From: CAZOZP01 sp964584325 | GTDB taxonomy: Bacteria > Bacteroidota > Ignavibacteria > Ignavibacteriales > Melioribacteraceae | Assembly: GCA_964584325.1 (NCBI GenBank) | Contig: CAZOZP010000001.1 | Location: 1-64,000, forward strand | Direction of reading: 5' to 3' | DNA: 64,000 nt | Program-made: the position numbers and the translations under genes | Part shown: positions 37,008 to 47,190 of the stretch, one piece after another | Numbering within the stretch: position 1 is the stretch's first letter | How the letters are laid out: the number at the start of each line of letters is the position of its first letter | The notes under the pieces: generated by a model | What the model was told of the DNA's origin: nothing | Database searches by the model: none | What the model saw: the letters and a program-made list of their open reading frames with translations, nothing else

Positions 37008-37130
37008 ATCCTTACAGATAATTGAAAAGCTAACCTATTTACTATCTATCAGACGGAGAAGAGAATGCAAAAGAGATTTTCTGACTTGGAAGAATAATCG
37101 GTATTCAAATGCAACAACAGAAAAAATCTG

Positions 37131-37160
37131 TTGAATTTAGGCAATAAAAAAAGTTATATT
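37131..37160 (+). promoter_or_regulatory. candidate promoter of ald
   Basis: TTGAAT (37131-37136) is followed after 17 bases by TTATAT, or after 18 by TATATT (37155-37160), about 33 bases before the ald start. It is a reasonable sigma-70-like match, found by eye only. Confidence 0.4.
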
Positions 37161-37192
37161 GAGATAAATATTTCCAACAAATACATAATATT

Positions 37193-38314
37193 ATGAGAAT
37201 AGGAATTCCAAAAGAAACAACTCTGGAAGAAAAAAGAGTAGGTCTTGCTCCGGCAGGTGCAGATGCGCTTATCAAAGAAGGGCACAAGGTATTTATTGAG
37301 AGTGGGGCGGGTTTGAGCAGTAATTTTTCTGATGAGGATTACAGAAAAACAGGGGCGGAAATAGTTTATGGATATGAAGAAGTGTTCCGCAGATCTGAAA
37401 TTATAGTGAAAGTTGCTCCTTTATCTGAATCTGAAGCCGTTCTTGTTCCAGAGAATGGCGTAGTTTTTTCATTTATGAATGTTTCTTTGAACTCTAAAGC
37501 GGTTTTTGAAGAGTTCCAGAGAAAAAACGTAACGGCCATAGGTTATGATCAGATAGAAAGTATGGGAACTAATCCGATTGTTACGGCAATGTCTGAAATA
37601 GCCGGACAAATAGCTGTTGTGTTGGGTGAAAAGTTTCTTATGAGCGATTTTGATAAAAGTCGTGGTGTTTTATTAGGAGGTGTAACAGGAGTAGCACCGG
37701 CGGCGGTTGTAATAATAGGTGCAGGCAATGCCGGCCGAACGGCGGCCACACAGGCATTGGGCCGTGGAGCCCAGGTAATTATATTAGATAAAGATGTGGA
37801 GAAACTCAGAGTTTTTGAAAAATCATATCATAGTAACGTAACTACAGTTGTTGCAAATCCATATACTATTGAGAGAGGTGTAAAGTTCGCCGACATACTT
37901 ATTACGGCTATTAAGGTAAGAGGAGAAAGGATGCCTCATATAGTATCAGAATCTTTAGTTAAGACAATGAAACGGGGGGCAGTGATAGTTGATTTATCAA
38001 TTGATCAGGGCGGAGCTGTAGAGACAAGCAGACTTACCTCAGTTTCAAACCAAGTTTATGAGAAGCACGGAGTTTTTCATTCCTGCATCCCTAATTTACC
38101 GGCTTTGGTTTCACGAACATCGACTTACGCGCTTACAAATGCAGCGTTACCATTTATTCTTGCAGTTGCAAAACAGGGGCTAAAAACTGCAATAAGTAAT
38201 AATGAAGGTCTGATGAAAGGAGTTTGTACTTACGAGGGGTACTGTTCAAATGAGCTCATTTCAGAATCTTTCGGCCTGGAATACAGACGCATACATTTAT
38301 TCCTAGAAACATAA
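37193..38314 (+). CDS. ald: alanine dehydrogenase
   Basis: A 373-residue NAD-dependent dehydrogenase. The family start MRIGIPKETTLEEKRVGLAP carries the conserved substrate-binding Arg and Lys region. The Rossmann motif is VVIIGAGNAGRTAA and PNLPALVSRTSTYALTNA is the family C-terminal hallmark. It interconverts L-alanine and pyruvate plus ammonia. All expected parts and the normal length are present. It is followed after 13 bases by a CoA-transferase gene, so the two are likely co-transcribed, a link to pyruvate/acyl-CoA metabolism. Confidence 0.95.
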   Translation: MRIGIPKETTLEEKRVGLAPAGADALIKEGHKVFIESGAGLSSNFSDEDYRKTGAEIVYGYEEVFRRSEIIVKVAPLSESEAVLVPENGVVFSFMNVSLNSKAVFEEFQRKNVTAIGYDQIESMGTNPIVTAMSEIAGQIAVVLGEKFLMSDFDKSRGVLLGGVTGVAPAAVVIIGAGNAGRTAATQALGRGAQVIILDKDVEKLRVFEKSYHSNVTTVVANPYTIERGVKFADILITAIKVRGERMPHIVSESLVKTMKRGAVIVDLSIDQGGAVETSRLTSVSNQVYEKHGVFHSCIPNLPALVSRTSTYALTNAALPFILAVAKQGLKTAISNNEGLMKGVCTYEGYCSNELISESFGLEYRRIHLFLET

Positions 38315-38327
38315 TATTCGGAATTAT

Positions 38328-39683
38328 ATGGATTATTACAAGAACAACAAAATTACAGATGCCCCCTGGTTAAAAAGATATACTTCAAAGATAGTAAGTG
38401 CCGGGGAAGCCGTTAAAGTTATTAAATCAAATGATAAAGTTATTGTTCAGCCAGGATGTGCAGCGCCTTTCAGCCTGATTAAAGCAATGGTTGACAGAAA
38501 GAACGAACTTACGGGCGTGCAGGTTTATCATGTACTGCTTGTGGGTAATCTCCCTTATATGAATCCCGGAATGGAAGAGCATTTTAGGCATATTGCTTTT
38601 TTTACCGGGGCTAATGCCAGGCAGGCAGTAAGAGAGGGCAGGGCTGATTTTGTGCCCATATTCCTATCTGAAGTAACCTTATTGTTTAAGAGGGGAATAA
38701 TTCAGGCTGATGTTGCAATGATACATGTCTCCCCGCCGGATGAGCACGGCTTCTGTTCTTACGGTATTGATACTGGAAATATAAAAACACCAGCCGATAA
38801 GGCCAAGATTGTAATTGCTCAGGTTAATAATCTTATGCCTCGCGGTTTGGGAGATAGTTTTATACACATTAATAAAATTGATTATATAGTAGAAGAAAAT
38901 GCATCCTTAATGGAACTACCTCAAGTTGACCCTGATACTACAACTGAAATGCTTGAAATCTACGATAAAATTGGCCGAAATGTGGCTTCTCTGATAGAAG
39001 ACGGAGCAACACTTCAAATGGGAATTGGAGCGATACCTGATTCAGTTTTAAGATATTTGCGGAACAAGAGGGATCTGGGCGTTCACACTGAAATGTTTTC
39101 TGACGGATTAGTTGATTTGGTTGAAGAAGGAATAATTAACGGAGAGAAAAAAACTCTTCATCCGGGGAAAATAATAGCAGGATTCTGTCTCGGTACTAAG
39201 AAAGCATATGACTTCATTCACAATAATCCGATTATCGAATTTCATCCGCAGGAATATGTAAATAATCCGTTTATAATCTCTCAGAACTATAAGATGGTTG
39301 CAATCAACTCGGCAATAGAGGTGGATTTAACAGGGCAGGTATGTTCTGATTCAATAGGGACGAAAATATACAGCGGGATAGGCGGTCAGGTGGATTTTAT
39401 AAGAGGAGCATCACATTCAGAAGGAGGAAAACCTATTATTGCACTACCCTCAACAACAGCCGACGGAAAGATATCAAGAATATGTAAATTTTTGAAAGAA
39501 GGAGCCGGAGTAGTAACCTCCAGAGGAGATGTAAGGTATGTAGTTACTGAGTACGGAATTGCACAACTATGGGGTAAATCGATTAGAGAAAGAGCTGAGT
39601 CGCTTATTGAAATTGCCCATCCTTCATTTAGAGAAGAATTGGCTGAGTACGCGGATAAAGTCTTTTTGCTGAAAAAGGGTTAA
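38328..39683 (+). CDS. acetyl-CoA hydrolase/transferase family protein (4-hydroxybutyrate CoA-transferase-like)
   Basis: A 451-residue CoA-transferase. The N-terminal domain contains VQPGCAAPFSLIKA and the conserved SPPDEHGFCSYG; the C-terminal domain has LQMGIGAIP and VHTEMFSDG, where the Glu is the residue that forms the glutamyl-CoA thioester in this family. Further on are GGQVDFIRGA and the C-terminal VVTEYGIAQLWG. Known members move CoA between acetate and butyrate, 4-hydroxybutyrate or succinate. The specific acyl group cannot be assigned. It lies one base before the phosphatase gene. Confidence 0.9.
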   Translation: MDYYKNNKITDAPWLKRYTSKIVSAGEAVKVIKSNDKVIVQPGCAAPFSLIKAMVDRKNELTGVQVYHVLLVGNLPYMNPGMEEHFRHIAFFTGANARQAVREGRADFVPIFLSEVTLLFKRGIIQADVAMIHVSPPDEHGFCSYGIDTGNIKTPADKAKIVIAQVNNLMPRGLGDSFIHINKIDYIVEENASLMELPQVDPDTTTEMLEIYDKIGRNVASLIEDGATLQMGIGAIPDSVLRYLRNKRDLGVHTEMFSDGLVDLVEEGIINGEKKTLHPGKIIAGFCLGTKKAYDFIHNNPIIEFHPQEYVNNPFIISQNYKMVAINSAIEVDLTGQVCSDSIGTKIYSGIGGQVDFIRGASHSEGGKPIIALPSTTADGKISRICKFLKEGAGVVTSRGDVRYVVTEYGIAQLWGKSIRERAESLIEIAHPSFREELAEYADKVFLLKKG

Positions 39684-39684
39684 T

Positions 39685-40374
39685 ATGGTTGCTGTAATTG
39701 GGGATATTCACGGCTGCTACTATACACTGGAAAAACTTTACGGTTCAATCCTTAAAGAATATGGCAATATCAGAATTATAAGTATCGGAGATGCTATTGA
39801 CAGAGGTAACTTCAGCAGGCAAGTACTCGATTTTATTATTGCCGAAGGTCTGGATTTCATCCCGGGGAATCATGAATATATGATGTATCATCATTATCTG
39901 ATGAAGTATTCCGATATGGCATATTCTTGGCCTTATAACGGAATGCAGTCAACCAAACTTTCATACAACGGAAGTGAAGACTCCCTTGAACCACACCTTA
40001 TGTTTATTAAAAATTCTCCTTTATATTTAAATCTTGATGATTGCTTTATTTCGCATGCTGGAATCTCTGAGAGATTCACTGAAATACTTGATGCAAACGG
40101 TGAAATAATAGAAGAAAAACTCGATAGTACAATTCATAAATTTGTAACCACGGATGAAGGTGTTTTGTGGAACCGTGAGCATCTGCTTAATCTAGGGAAA
40201 CTTCAGATTGTAGGGCACACAAAGCAGCAAGAAGTAACATTCGTTGAAGACACAAACGGATTATATATTGATACCGGGGCTTGTGCAGGGAACAAATTAA
40301 GTGCAGTGATTATAGAAAATAATAAAATATTAGAAATATTATCCGAAAAAACAGATTTCAACGATATTTTTTAA
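39685..40374 (+). CDS. PPP-family metallophosphoesterase (serine/threonine phosphatase-like)
   Basis: A 229-residue metallophosphoesterase. All metal-binding motifs of the PPP family are present: GDIHG, GDAIDRG (variant of GDxVDRG), GNHEYM, SHAG and GHTKQQ. The size matches bacterial PrpA/ApaH-like phosphatases without extra domains. It may dephosphorylate proteins or small molecules; the sequence does not tell which. It directly follows the CoA-transferase gene and ends the ald operon, 120 bases before sprA. Confidence 0.9.
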   Translation: MVAVIGDIHGCYYTLEKLYGSILKEYGNIRIISIGDAIDRGNFSRQVLDFIIAEGLDFIPGNHEYMMYHHYLMKYSDMAYSWPYNGMQSTKLSYNGSEDSLEPHLMFIKNSPLYLNLDDCFISHAGISERFTEILDANGEIIEEKLDSTIHKFVTTDEGVLWNREHLLNLGKLQIVGHTKQQEVTFVEDTNGLYIDTGACAGNKLSAVIIENNKILEILSEKTDFNDIF

Positions 40375-40382
40375 TATCTTCA

Positions 40383-40411
40383 TTGACATTGGAAATATAA
40401 TTGGATAAATT
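40383..40411 (+). promoter_or_regulatory. candidate promoter of the sprA-porX operon
   Basis: TTGACA (40383-40388), 17 bases, then TAAATT (40406-40411), running into TAAATTTTG, which also resembles the TAnnTTTG -7 element of Bacteroidota. It lies about 85 bases upstream of the sprA start. Confidence 0.5.
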
Positions 40412-40494
40412 TTGCGGCGAAATATTACTGAGGAGGCACAATAAACAAAAATTTTTACTATAATTGCATCTTTGTTTAACATAATCTTGTTATT

Positions 40495-43400
40495 GTGAAA
40501 ATTATATCTTCTTCAGTTATTAGTTTGAAATTTCTGATTGTATGCTCTGCTATACTGGTAGTTGCATTTTCAGTCATATCAGATAATTTTAAACATACTT
40601 CAGATTCCGGTATTAACAAATACTACACTACTTCAGACATATCTTTCTTTTCTGATTCAATTGATATTAAAGCCGCACTAATCTCTGCAGATTCCCTTAT
40701 AGTAAAAGATACCTTAGCAAAAACACAAGACTCGGTTGACTCCAGGTTAAAAGGACTTTCAAAAAAATCAATTGACTCTCTTATGCGTTCAGATTCATTG
40801 AGAGCTGATTCCCTGGCCAGATTGAAGCATTACAAATTCGGCAGGGAAGATAAGTATTATGCTGTCTTCGGAGAAGTGCAGAATAATTCATTTATATTAC
40901 CAAGACCTTCTTCATATATTACAAGAACAACAGAACTTGATTCAAGCGGGCAATATGTAATTATCAGAGAGAAATTAAACGGGAAAGATATTAAACCTCC
41001 TATCAGGATCACAATAGATGAATACATTGCTTTTAGACTTGAGAAAGGAGAGAGAGGATTATGGGAAGATATTGGTTATAAATATGAGCTGAGGACAGGG
41101 AAAAAAGACCTAAGTGAATTTTTTAAAGATATTACACAAATTGAAATACCACTTCCTTCCAATCCTATTCTCAGCATTTTCGGAAAACCTCAGATCAGTC
41201 TGAAAATAAATGGTCAGGTTGATATTTATGGGGCTTGGAGAAGTGAGACAACTGAAGGATTAACTTTATCAAGATTAGGCAATACAAGAAACGAACCTGA
41301 TTTCAAGCAGCAGGTTCAGGTAAGCGTAAACGGTATGATCGGTGATAAACTTGAAATTGCCGCAGACTGGAATACTCAGAGAACTTTTGAATACGAAAAT
41401 ATGCTGAAAATTAAATATACAGGATATGAGGATGAAATTGTACAGAGTATTGAAGCCGGTAATGTGACTTTGCAGACTTCACCTCTTGTTGGCGGCAGTG
41501 AGGCTCTTTTCGGTATAAAAACAAAACTTCAGCTTGGGGCATTGAGTTTAACGGCTATCGCTTCGCAGAAAAAAGCAGAAACTAAAGAAAAAACAGTGGC
41601 TAATGGTTCATCTGAAAGAGAATTTTCCATTAAAACTACTGAATACTCAAAAAATTATTATTTTGTTGATTCAATATATTATGACAGAAGTCTGAATTTG
41701 TTCGTTAACTATTTCGGGAAAGTTGTACCGGAAATAAGAAGAGAATTTTTTATTAATGAAATTGAAGTTTACATAAACGCCAAAAGTGAACAAAGCAGTG
41801 AAATATTCAAAGCAAATGCATTTATAGATTTGCCCGGAAGACTAGGTGATACAACTTTTTATGCTGATGGATTGTACAGAAGAGATGACCTTCAATCAGT
41901 AGCCGGTATGAGTGTTACCGGTGAATTCAGAAAACTTCAGCCAAATGTAGATTATGCGTATTTTGCAGAAACCGGTATTCTATATTTTATAAACGGAGTT
42001 CAGGAGCAAGATGTTATAGCTGTTGCATACAGACTTGACGGACCAACTTCTGATCCCGGAGATGATATTCTTTATGGAGAATTAGAAAGCATATTTGCCG
42101 GTAAAGATAAAAGGAGAGTACTCAAACTTGTTAAGCCTGCAAATCTTCAACCGGGCTTCACTAAAGCCTGGCCGCTTATGCTTAAGAACGTTTATCATCT
42201 CGGAGCTCGTGATATTTCAAAAGAGGGATTTGAGATGGATATTCAGCTTCAAGTTCCCGGACAAGACCCGATTAATGCACTAGGTTCTGAAAAATTTCTG
42301 AAGGCTTTTAAACTTGATATTAATGATGAAGGAAATACAGGGCAGTCAGACGGATTATTCGATTATGCAGAAAAGCGTACTATTATAGCAAAGACCGGAG
42401 ATATAATATTTCCGCATCTTGAGCCTTTCGGCAAAGATTTCCCTGCTGAATTATTTAGTCAGGATACATCACTTATTTTTAATGAAATATACACACACCT
42501 TTCCATTGAAGCCTCAAAAAACTCACAGAAAAATAAATGGCAGTTCGTGGGTAAATTCAAGGGGACAAGCAGTAATAAAATTCAAATCGGGTTTAATGTA
42601 GTTGAAAACTCAGTAAGAGTTTTGCTGAACAATATTGAATTAAAGGAAGGACTTGACTACATTGTAGATTACTCAATGGGAATGCTTACACTTAAAAATC
42701 CGGCGGCAATGGCTGGCGGAGCTAATCTGAAAATATCATACGAAGAAAACGATCTTGTTTCACTTGCTTCAAAAACTCTCGTGGGTTTAAGAGCGGAATA
42801 TGATTTCAGTACAAAAACAAAGTTCGGATTCTCATTTTTGAATCTGACTCATCAGACATTAAGTGATAAAGTAAGAATTGGAGAAGAACCAATTAGCAAT
42901 ACAATGATGGGACTGGATTTCAGCACAGGTATGGATTTACCTTTCCTTACAAAAATGATGAACAAACTATATTCAACCGGAACAATGTCCACTCTTAGCT
43001 TTTCCGGTGAAGTAGCTTATATGAATCCAGACCCCAACACAAAGAAAAGTACAGTTAAAAGCGATGAAGGACAGAGTATTGCATATATTGATGATTTCGA
43101 GGGTGTAAAAAAGACCATTCCGATTAATGTTGGTTATACCGGATGGTATGATGTAAGTATTCCGCTGAAACATCCTAATCCTGCTTTTAACAGTAGAATT
43201 GATTCTTTAAAAATGAGCCTGAAAGCTAAGAGTCATTGGTTTAACAGAATACCTTCTATTGTAACATATACCGATATCTGGGGATCAAGAAAAGATAAAG
43301 GAAGAAAAGAACAAACTGTTACAGTGCTTGATTTTGTTTATGAACCTTCGAAAAGAGGGTCTTACAATAACAAGCCTGATTTATCTGACAAGATTCTTAA

Positions 43401-46400
43401 TTGGGGCGGTATGATGACTCCTCTTTCTCAAATGGCAAATAACCTTAAAGCTGAGAATATGGAGTTTATTGAATTTTGGGTTAAGATCAATACAGCCGGT
43501 GCTAATGCAAAAATGTTTATTGATCTAGGCCTTATCAGTGAAGATGTAATTCCGAACAGAATTCTTGATACTGAGGACAAGAACAACAACCTTGCTCTGG
43601 ATGAAGGAGAAGATACTGGTATTGACGGAATTAAAGATGATGTGGAAAGAATTCTGTACGGGACAGAATTTGCCGATCCGAATAATGATAATTTTATATA
43701 CAGCACCAGCAATTATGAAAATATAAACAATACTGAGGGTAATGCTGAATTATACCGTTTCCCCGATACTGAGGATATTAACAGAAGCCGGGCACTGGAT
43801 GTTTTCAATGACTATTTTAGGTATGAAGTGCCTTTGGATGATTCCAATCCTTTTATAAGCGGAAAGGGAGAAAACGGTTGGTTCCAGGTGAAAATACCTC
43901 TGAAGAAATTTTCATCAACAGTAGGAAAGCCTTCTCTTACACTTGTTGAAACAATGAGATTCTGGATAACAGGAACTGATCAGCCGGTACATCTTACTTT
44001 TGCGGAGATGAATCTTGTGGGAAGTCAGTGGGAGAAAATCGTTGATAATAAAAGTGTAACTGAGGACGACAGCGTTTTAACCGTTTCCAATATTAACTTT
44101 GAAGATAATCCGGATTATTATATGCCTCCGGGAGTTAACCGGGAAGAAGACAAAACCCAAACCGAAGAGAGCATATTAAAAAATGAGCAATCAATGCTGC
44201 TTATTATTAAAGATCTTATGGATGGGCAGAAAAGAGAAGTAATTAAGAATATGGGAAGACCTCTAAACGTATTCAATTACAGAAAAATGAAAATGTTTGT
44301 TCATGGAGATCTGGATTCAACAAAAGCAGGATCACTTTCAAAGAAGGATGCCGCAGAGGTTTATTTGAGATTCGGAAATGATACACTGAATTACTATGAA
44401 TACCGCAAGTCAATAGCTCCTGGATGGTCAGAGATATCGATTGATTTTAATGATTTAACTGCCATAAAACAGGACCCTGAAAGAAAAGACCCACAGAAAT
44501 ACTTTTCTTCACCGGTTAAAGGGTTACCTGAAGAAAGGTACGGTATTCTCGGAAATCCATCTTTAAGAAATATAGATGTTTTTATCATAGGCATTGAAAA
44601 TCCAAAGAATAAAGGAGTTCTCAACCAGACAGTCTCAGGGGATGTATGGGTTAATGAACTTCGTGTTGTTCAGGCTGATGACAGAAAAGGACATGCTTAC
44701 AGACTATCAGCAGCTATCAGAGTAGCCGATCTTATGGATGTAAGTTTTTCATATAATAAACAAGATCCGTTTTTCCATAGAATATCTGACAGATTCGGAT
44801 CTATGCAGGATTCAAAAACATGGAGTTTAGCCGTTGGATTAGATGCCCTTAAAATAATTCCGGCCGACTTACCCGGTTCAAACTTTAAAGTAAACTATTC
44901 CCATTCTGAATCTTTTATCAATCCGGTATATTTAGCAGGTACTGATATAGAAGTTTCTAAGGCTGCTGAAAGAGAACCCGATAAGACTAAATCTGAGCAG
45001 ATAAAAACACACGCTCAGACATTAAGTGTTTCTGATATGTGGAATTTTTCAGGTATAAGAATCAATATTCCATATAATGCCTGGTATTTTGATTATACAA
45101 TTAATCTTCTGACTTTCGGTTTTAGTTATAATCAGCAAGTAAACCGTTCAAGTGTTGTCGATTATCAGAAGAATTGGAACTGGAATGCAAATATTGCTTA
45201 TAGTCTAAATTTTGCCCGAGATAATTATTTCAAACCATCCGATATACCTATTATAGGAAGTGTATTTGAAATATTTAAAGACTATAAGGATTACAGAGTT
45301 TATTATAGTCCTCAAAATTTAAGTATGTCTCTTAATGCAGGCAGGAGCAGGAACTATGAAAGAAGAAGAAATGCCTTAGGAAATCCTACAATTACTCGTG
45401 ATTTCAGGGCTACAAGAGATTTAAGTTTTGTCTGGAAACTTTCCGAAGGAGGATTCTTAAATCCAAGTATCAATTATAATGTTACCGTTAATTCAACTTT
45501 GGCTCACTTTCTTACTGCAGAGGATAACCAGACTGTTGAGAACAGTGGACTTAAAATATGGAGAGCAATGCTTAATAATGGTATATTCGGAAAAGATATA
45601 TCATATAATCAAACATTTGATTTTCGTACTCAACCAAGAATTCCAACTATTTGGTCATTGAACAGATATTTTACTCTTACAGCCGGATACAATAATTCTT
45701 ACAGATGGAATAACAGTCTTCAGGCAGGAAATTTAGGTATAAGCACTGCTTGGTCTAACAGCATAAGTACAGGTCTTACTTTAAAACTTAAAGCATTGAC
45801 CGAACCGCTTTTCGGAACTGATACTAAGAAATCAACAAGTTCAAGAAGGCAGTCTGCCAGAGAGAAAAGGGAGGGAGATAAAGATAAACTTCAGGACGAA
45901 CAAATACCGGAGGAATCAGATTCACCCGGGACTTTGACCTTGCTTGGAAATAATTTATTAAGCGGATTAAAATATATCCTTTTCGATTATGAGCAGATTA
46001 GCTTTACTTATTCTCAGACAAATGGTCTAACAAATTCCGGATTAAAAAACAAAGGGACAGGATTTTCAAACTTCTGGAGTTTTTATAAAGCAGAAAACGG
46101 ACCATCAAGAATGTATATGCTCGGATTATCATATAATCCGGGTCTCAGAGCTCAAAATGGGAAACTAAGCGATAACGTAATGAAAAAGAACCGTATTGAT
46201 TTCAGAACTTCCAGAGATATAATACAGGGTTTAAAAGTTGATTTAACCTGGAATGTTGACTGGGATTTTAATACAAATTATAATATTACAACTGATGCAG
46301 ACGGAAGTGTAACAATTGATAATGTGAACAGATCAGGAAATATCAACAGGTCTTTTCTATCATTACCTCCTTCCTTTATATTTTCTGTATTCAAAAACGG

Positions 46401-47181
46401 TGTAAAAAAAGTGCATGATTTGTATGATCCCGAAGAACCAAATCAGCAAGATCATATGACTGAAATATTTGTAGAAGGATTCGAAACACTTCCTATGATA
46501 AATAAACTACCTATATTGAAAGATGTAGCTAAATATGTACCCCGACCTAACTGGACACTCACTTGGTCAGGTCTCGAGAAAATGGGATTATTCAAAGGAT
46601 TTGCCAAAAGTATGTCATTAACCCACGGGTATTCTTCAAACTACAGAGAAGGCTGGAGAATAGATGCTGCCGGGAAAAGACAAGTTCCGGTACAGTCTAT
46701 ATCATACGGATTTTCTCCTTTAATAGGTATGAATATAACATTCAATAATCTTTGGGGCGGCAATCTTTCTGGAAATGCAAGGTTCAATACGAGAAATAGC
46801 TTTGATTTAACCAATTCAACAGCGAAGATTACGGAAAGCTATACTAAGGATATTAATGTATCCGCAACATTCTCGAAATCGGGTTTCGAATTACCATTCT
46901 TCGGATTATCACTCAAGAATGATATAAGTTTTACTGTTGGATACACATATTCTCATCAGGCATCTACACTTTATGATTTGAAAGACTGGAAAGATGACGG
47001 GGACATATTAAACGGAAACACTAGAACGATTATTGAACCAAACTTGAAATATACAATCAGTTCAAGAGTTACAATAAACATATTCTATAAACGTACAACC
47101 TATGAACCCGACGGTGCTACAACTACTCCGGCAACTACCACAAACGAAGCAGGACTTGAAGTTCATATTTCAATTCAATAG
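40495..47181 (+). CDS. sprA: cell-surface protein SprA (type IX secretion translocon)
   Basis: A 2228-residue protein, the usual SprA size, starting at GTG with an N-terminal hydrophobic segment (FLIVCSAILVVAFSV) for export. The family features are Tyr/Trp/Asn-rich amphipathic strands over the whole length, as expected of a giant outer-membrane barrel, and recurrent SprA blocks such as IAYIDDFEGV and GWYDVSIPLK. SprA forms the outer-membrane channel of the type IX secretion system and is needed for gliding in motile species. No sorting domain is present, as expected. It is followed after 9 bases by a PorX-type regulator. Assignment as SprA is firm; whether this organism glides is unknown. Confidence 0.95.
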   Translation: MKIISSSVISLKFLIVCSAILVVAFSVISDNFKHTSDSGINKYYTTSDISFFSDSIDIKAALISADSLIVKDTLAKTQDSVDSRLKGLSKKSIDSLMRSDSLRADSLARLKHYKFGREDKYYAVFGEVQNNSFILPRPSSYITRTTELDSSGQYVIIREKLNGKDIKPPIRITIDEYIAFRLEKGERGLWEDIGYKYELRTGKKDLSEFFKDITQIEIPLPSNPILSIFGKPQISLKINGQVDIYGAWRSETTEGLTLSRLGNTRNEPDFKQQVQVSVNGMIGDKLEIAADWNTQRTFEYENMLKIKYTGYEDEIVQSIEAGNVTLQTSPLVGGSEALFGIKTKLQLGALSLTAIASQKKAETKEKTVANGSSEREFSIKTTEYSKNYYFVDSIYYDRSLNLFVNYFGKVVPEIRREFFINEIEVYINAKSEQSSEIFKANAFIDLPGRLGDTTFYADGLYRRDDLQSVAGMSVTGEFRKLQPNVDYAYFAETGILYFINGVQEQDVIAVAYRLDGPTSDPGDDILYGELESIFAGKDKRRVLKLVKPANLQPGFTKAWPLMLKNVYHLGARDISKEGFEMDIQLQVPGQDPINALGSEKFLKAFKLDINDEGNTGQSDGLFDYAEKRTIIAKTGDIIFPHLEPFGKDFPAELFSQDTSLIFNEIYTHLSIEASKNSQKNKWQFVGKFKGTSSNKIQIGFNVVENSVRVLLNNIELKEGLDYIVDYSMGMLTLKNPAAMAGGANLKISYEENDLVSLASKTLVGLRAEYDFSTKTKFGFSFLNLTHQTLSDKVRIGEEPISNTMMGLDFSTGMDLPFLTKMMNKLYSTGTMSTLSFSGEVAYMNPDPNTKKSTVKSDEGQSIAYIDDFEGVKKTIPINVGYTGWYDVSIPLKHPNPAFNSRIDSLKMSLKAKSHWFNRIPSIVTYTDIWGSRKDKGRKEQTVTVLDFVYEPSKRGSYNNKPDLSDKILNWGGMMTPLSQMANNLKAENMEFIEFWVKINTAGANAKMFIDLGLISEDVIPNRILDTEDKNNNLALDEGEDTGIDGIKDDVERILYGTEFADPNNDNFIYSTSNYENINNTEGNAELYRFPDTEDINRSRALDVFNDYFRYEVPLDDSNPFISGKGENGWFQVKIPLKKFSSTVGKPSLTLVETMRFWITGTDQPVHLTFAEMNLVGSQWEKIVDNKSVTEDDSVLTVSNINFEDNPDYYMPPGVNREEDKTQTEESILKNEQSMLLIIKDLMDGQKREVIKNMGRPLNVFNYRKMKMFVHGDLDSTKAGSLSKKDAAEVYLRFGNDTLNYYEYRKSIAPGWSEISIDFNDLTAIKQDPERKDPQKYFSSPVKGLPEERYGILGNPSLRNIDVFIIGIENPKNKGVLNQTVSGDVWVNELRVVQADDRKGHAYRLSAAIRVADLMDVSFSYNKQDPFFHRISDRFGSMQDSKTWSLAVGLDALKIIPADLPGSNFKVNYSHSESFINPVYLAGTDIEVSKAAEREPDKTKSEQIKTHAQTLSVSDMWNFSGIRINIPYNAWYFDYTINLLTFGFSYNQQVNRSSVVDYQKNWNWNANIAYSLNFARDNYFKPSDIPIIGSVFEIFKDYKDYRVYYSPQNLSMSLNAGRSRNYERRRNALGNPTITRDFRATRDLSFVWKLSEGGFLNPSINYNVTVNSTLAHFLTAEDNQTVENSGLKIWRAMLNNGIFGKDISYNQTFDFRTQPRIPTIWSLNRYFTLTAGYNNSYRWNNSLQAGNLGISTAWSNSISTGLTLKLKALTEPLFGTDTKKSTSSRRQSAREKREGDKDKLQDEQIPEESDSPGTLTLLGNNLLSGLKYILFDYEQISFTYSQTNGLTNSGLKNKGTGFSNFWSFYKAENGPSRMYMLGLSYNPGLRAQNGKLSDNVMKKNRIDFRTSRDIIQGLKVDLTWNVDWDFNTNYNITTDADGSVTIDNVNRSGNINRSFLSLPPSFIFSVFKNGVKKVHDLYDPEEPNQQDHMTEIFVEGFETLPMINKLPILKDVAKYVPRPNWTLTWSGLEKMGLFKGFAKSMSLTHGYSSNYREGWRIDAAGKRQVPVQSISYGFSPLIGMNITFNNLWGGNLSGNARFNTRNSFDLTNSTAKITESYTKDINVSATFSKSGFELPFFGLSLKNDISFTVGYTYSHQASTLYDLKDWKDDGDILNGNTRTIIEPNLKYTISSRVTINIFYKRTTYEPDGATTTPATTTNEAGLEVHISIQ

Positions 47182-47190
47182 GAGAATAAA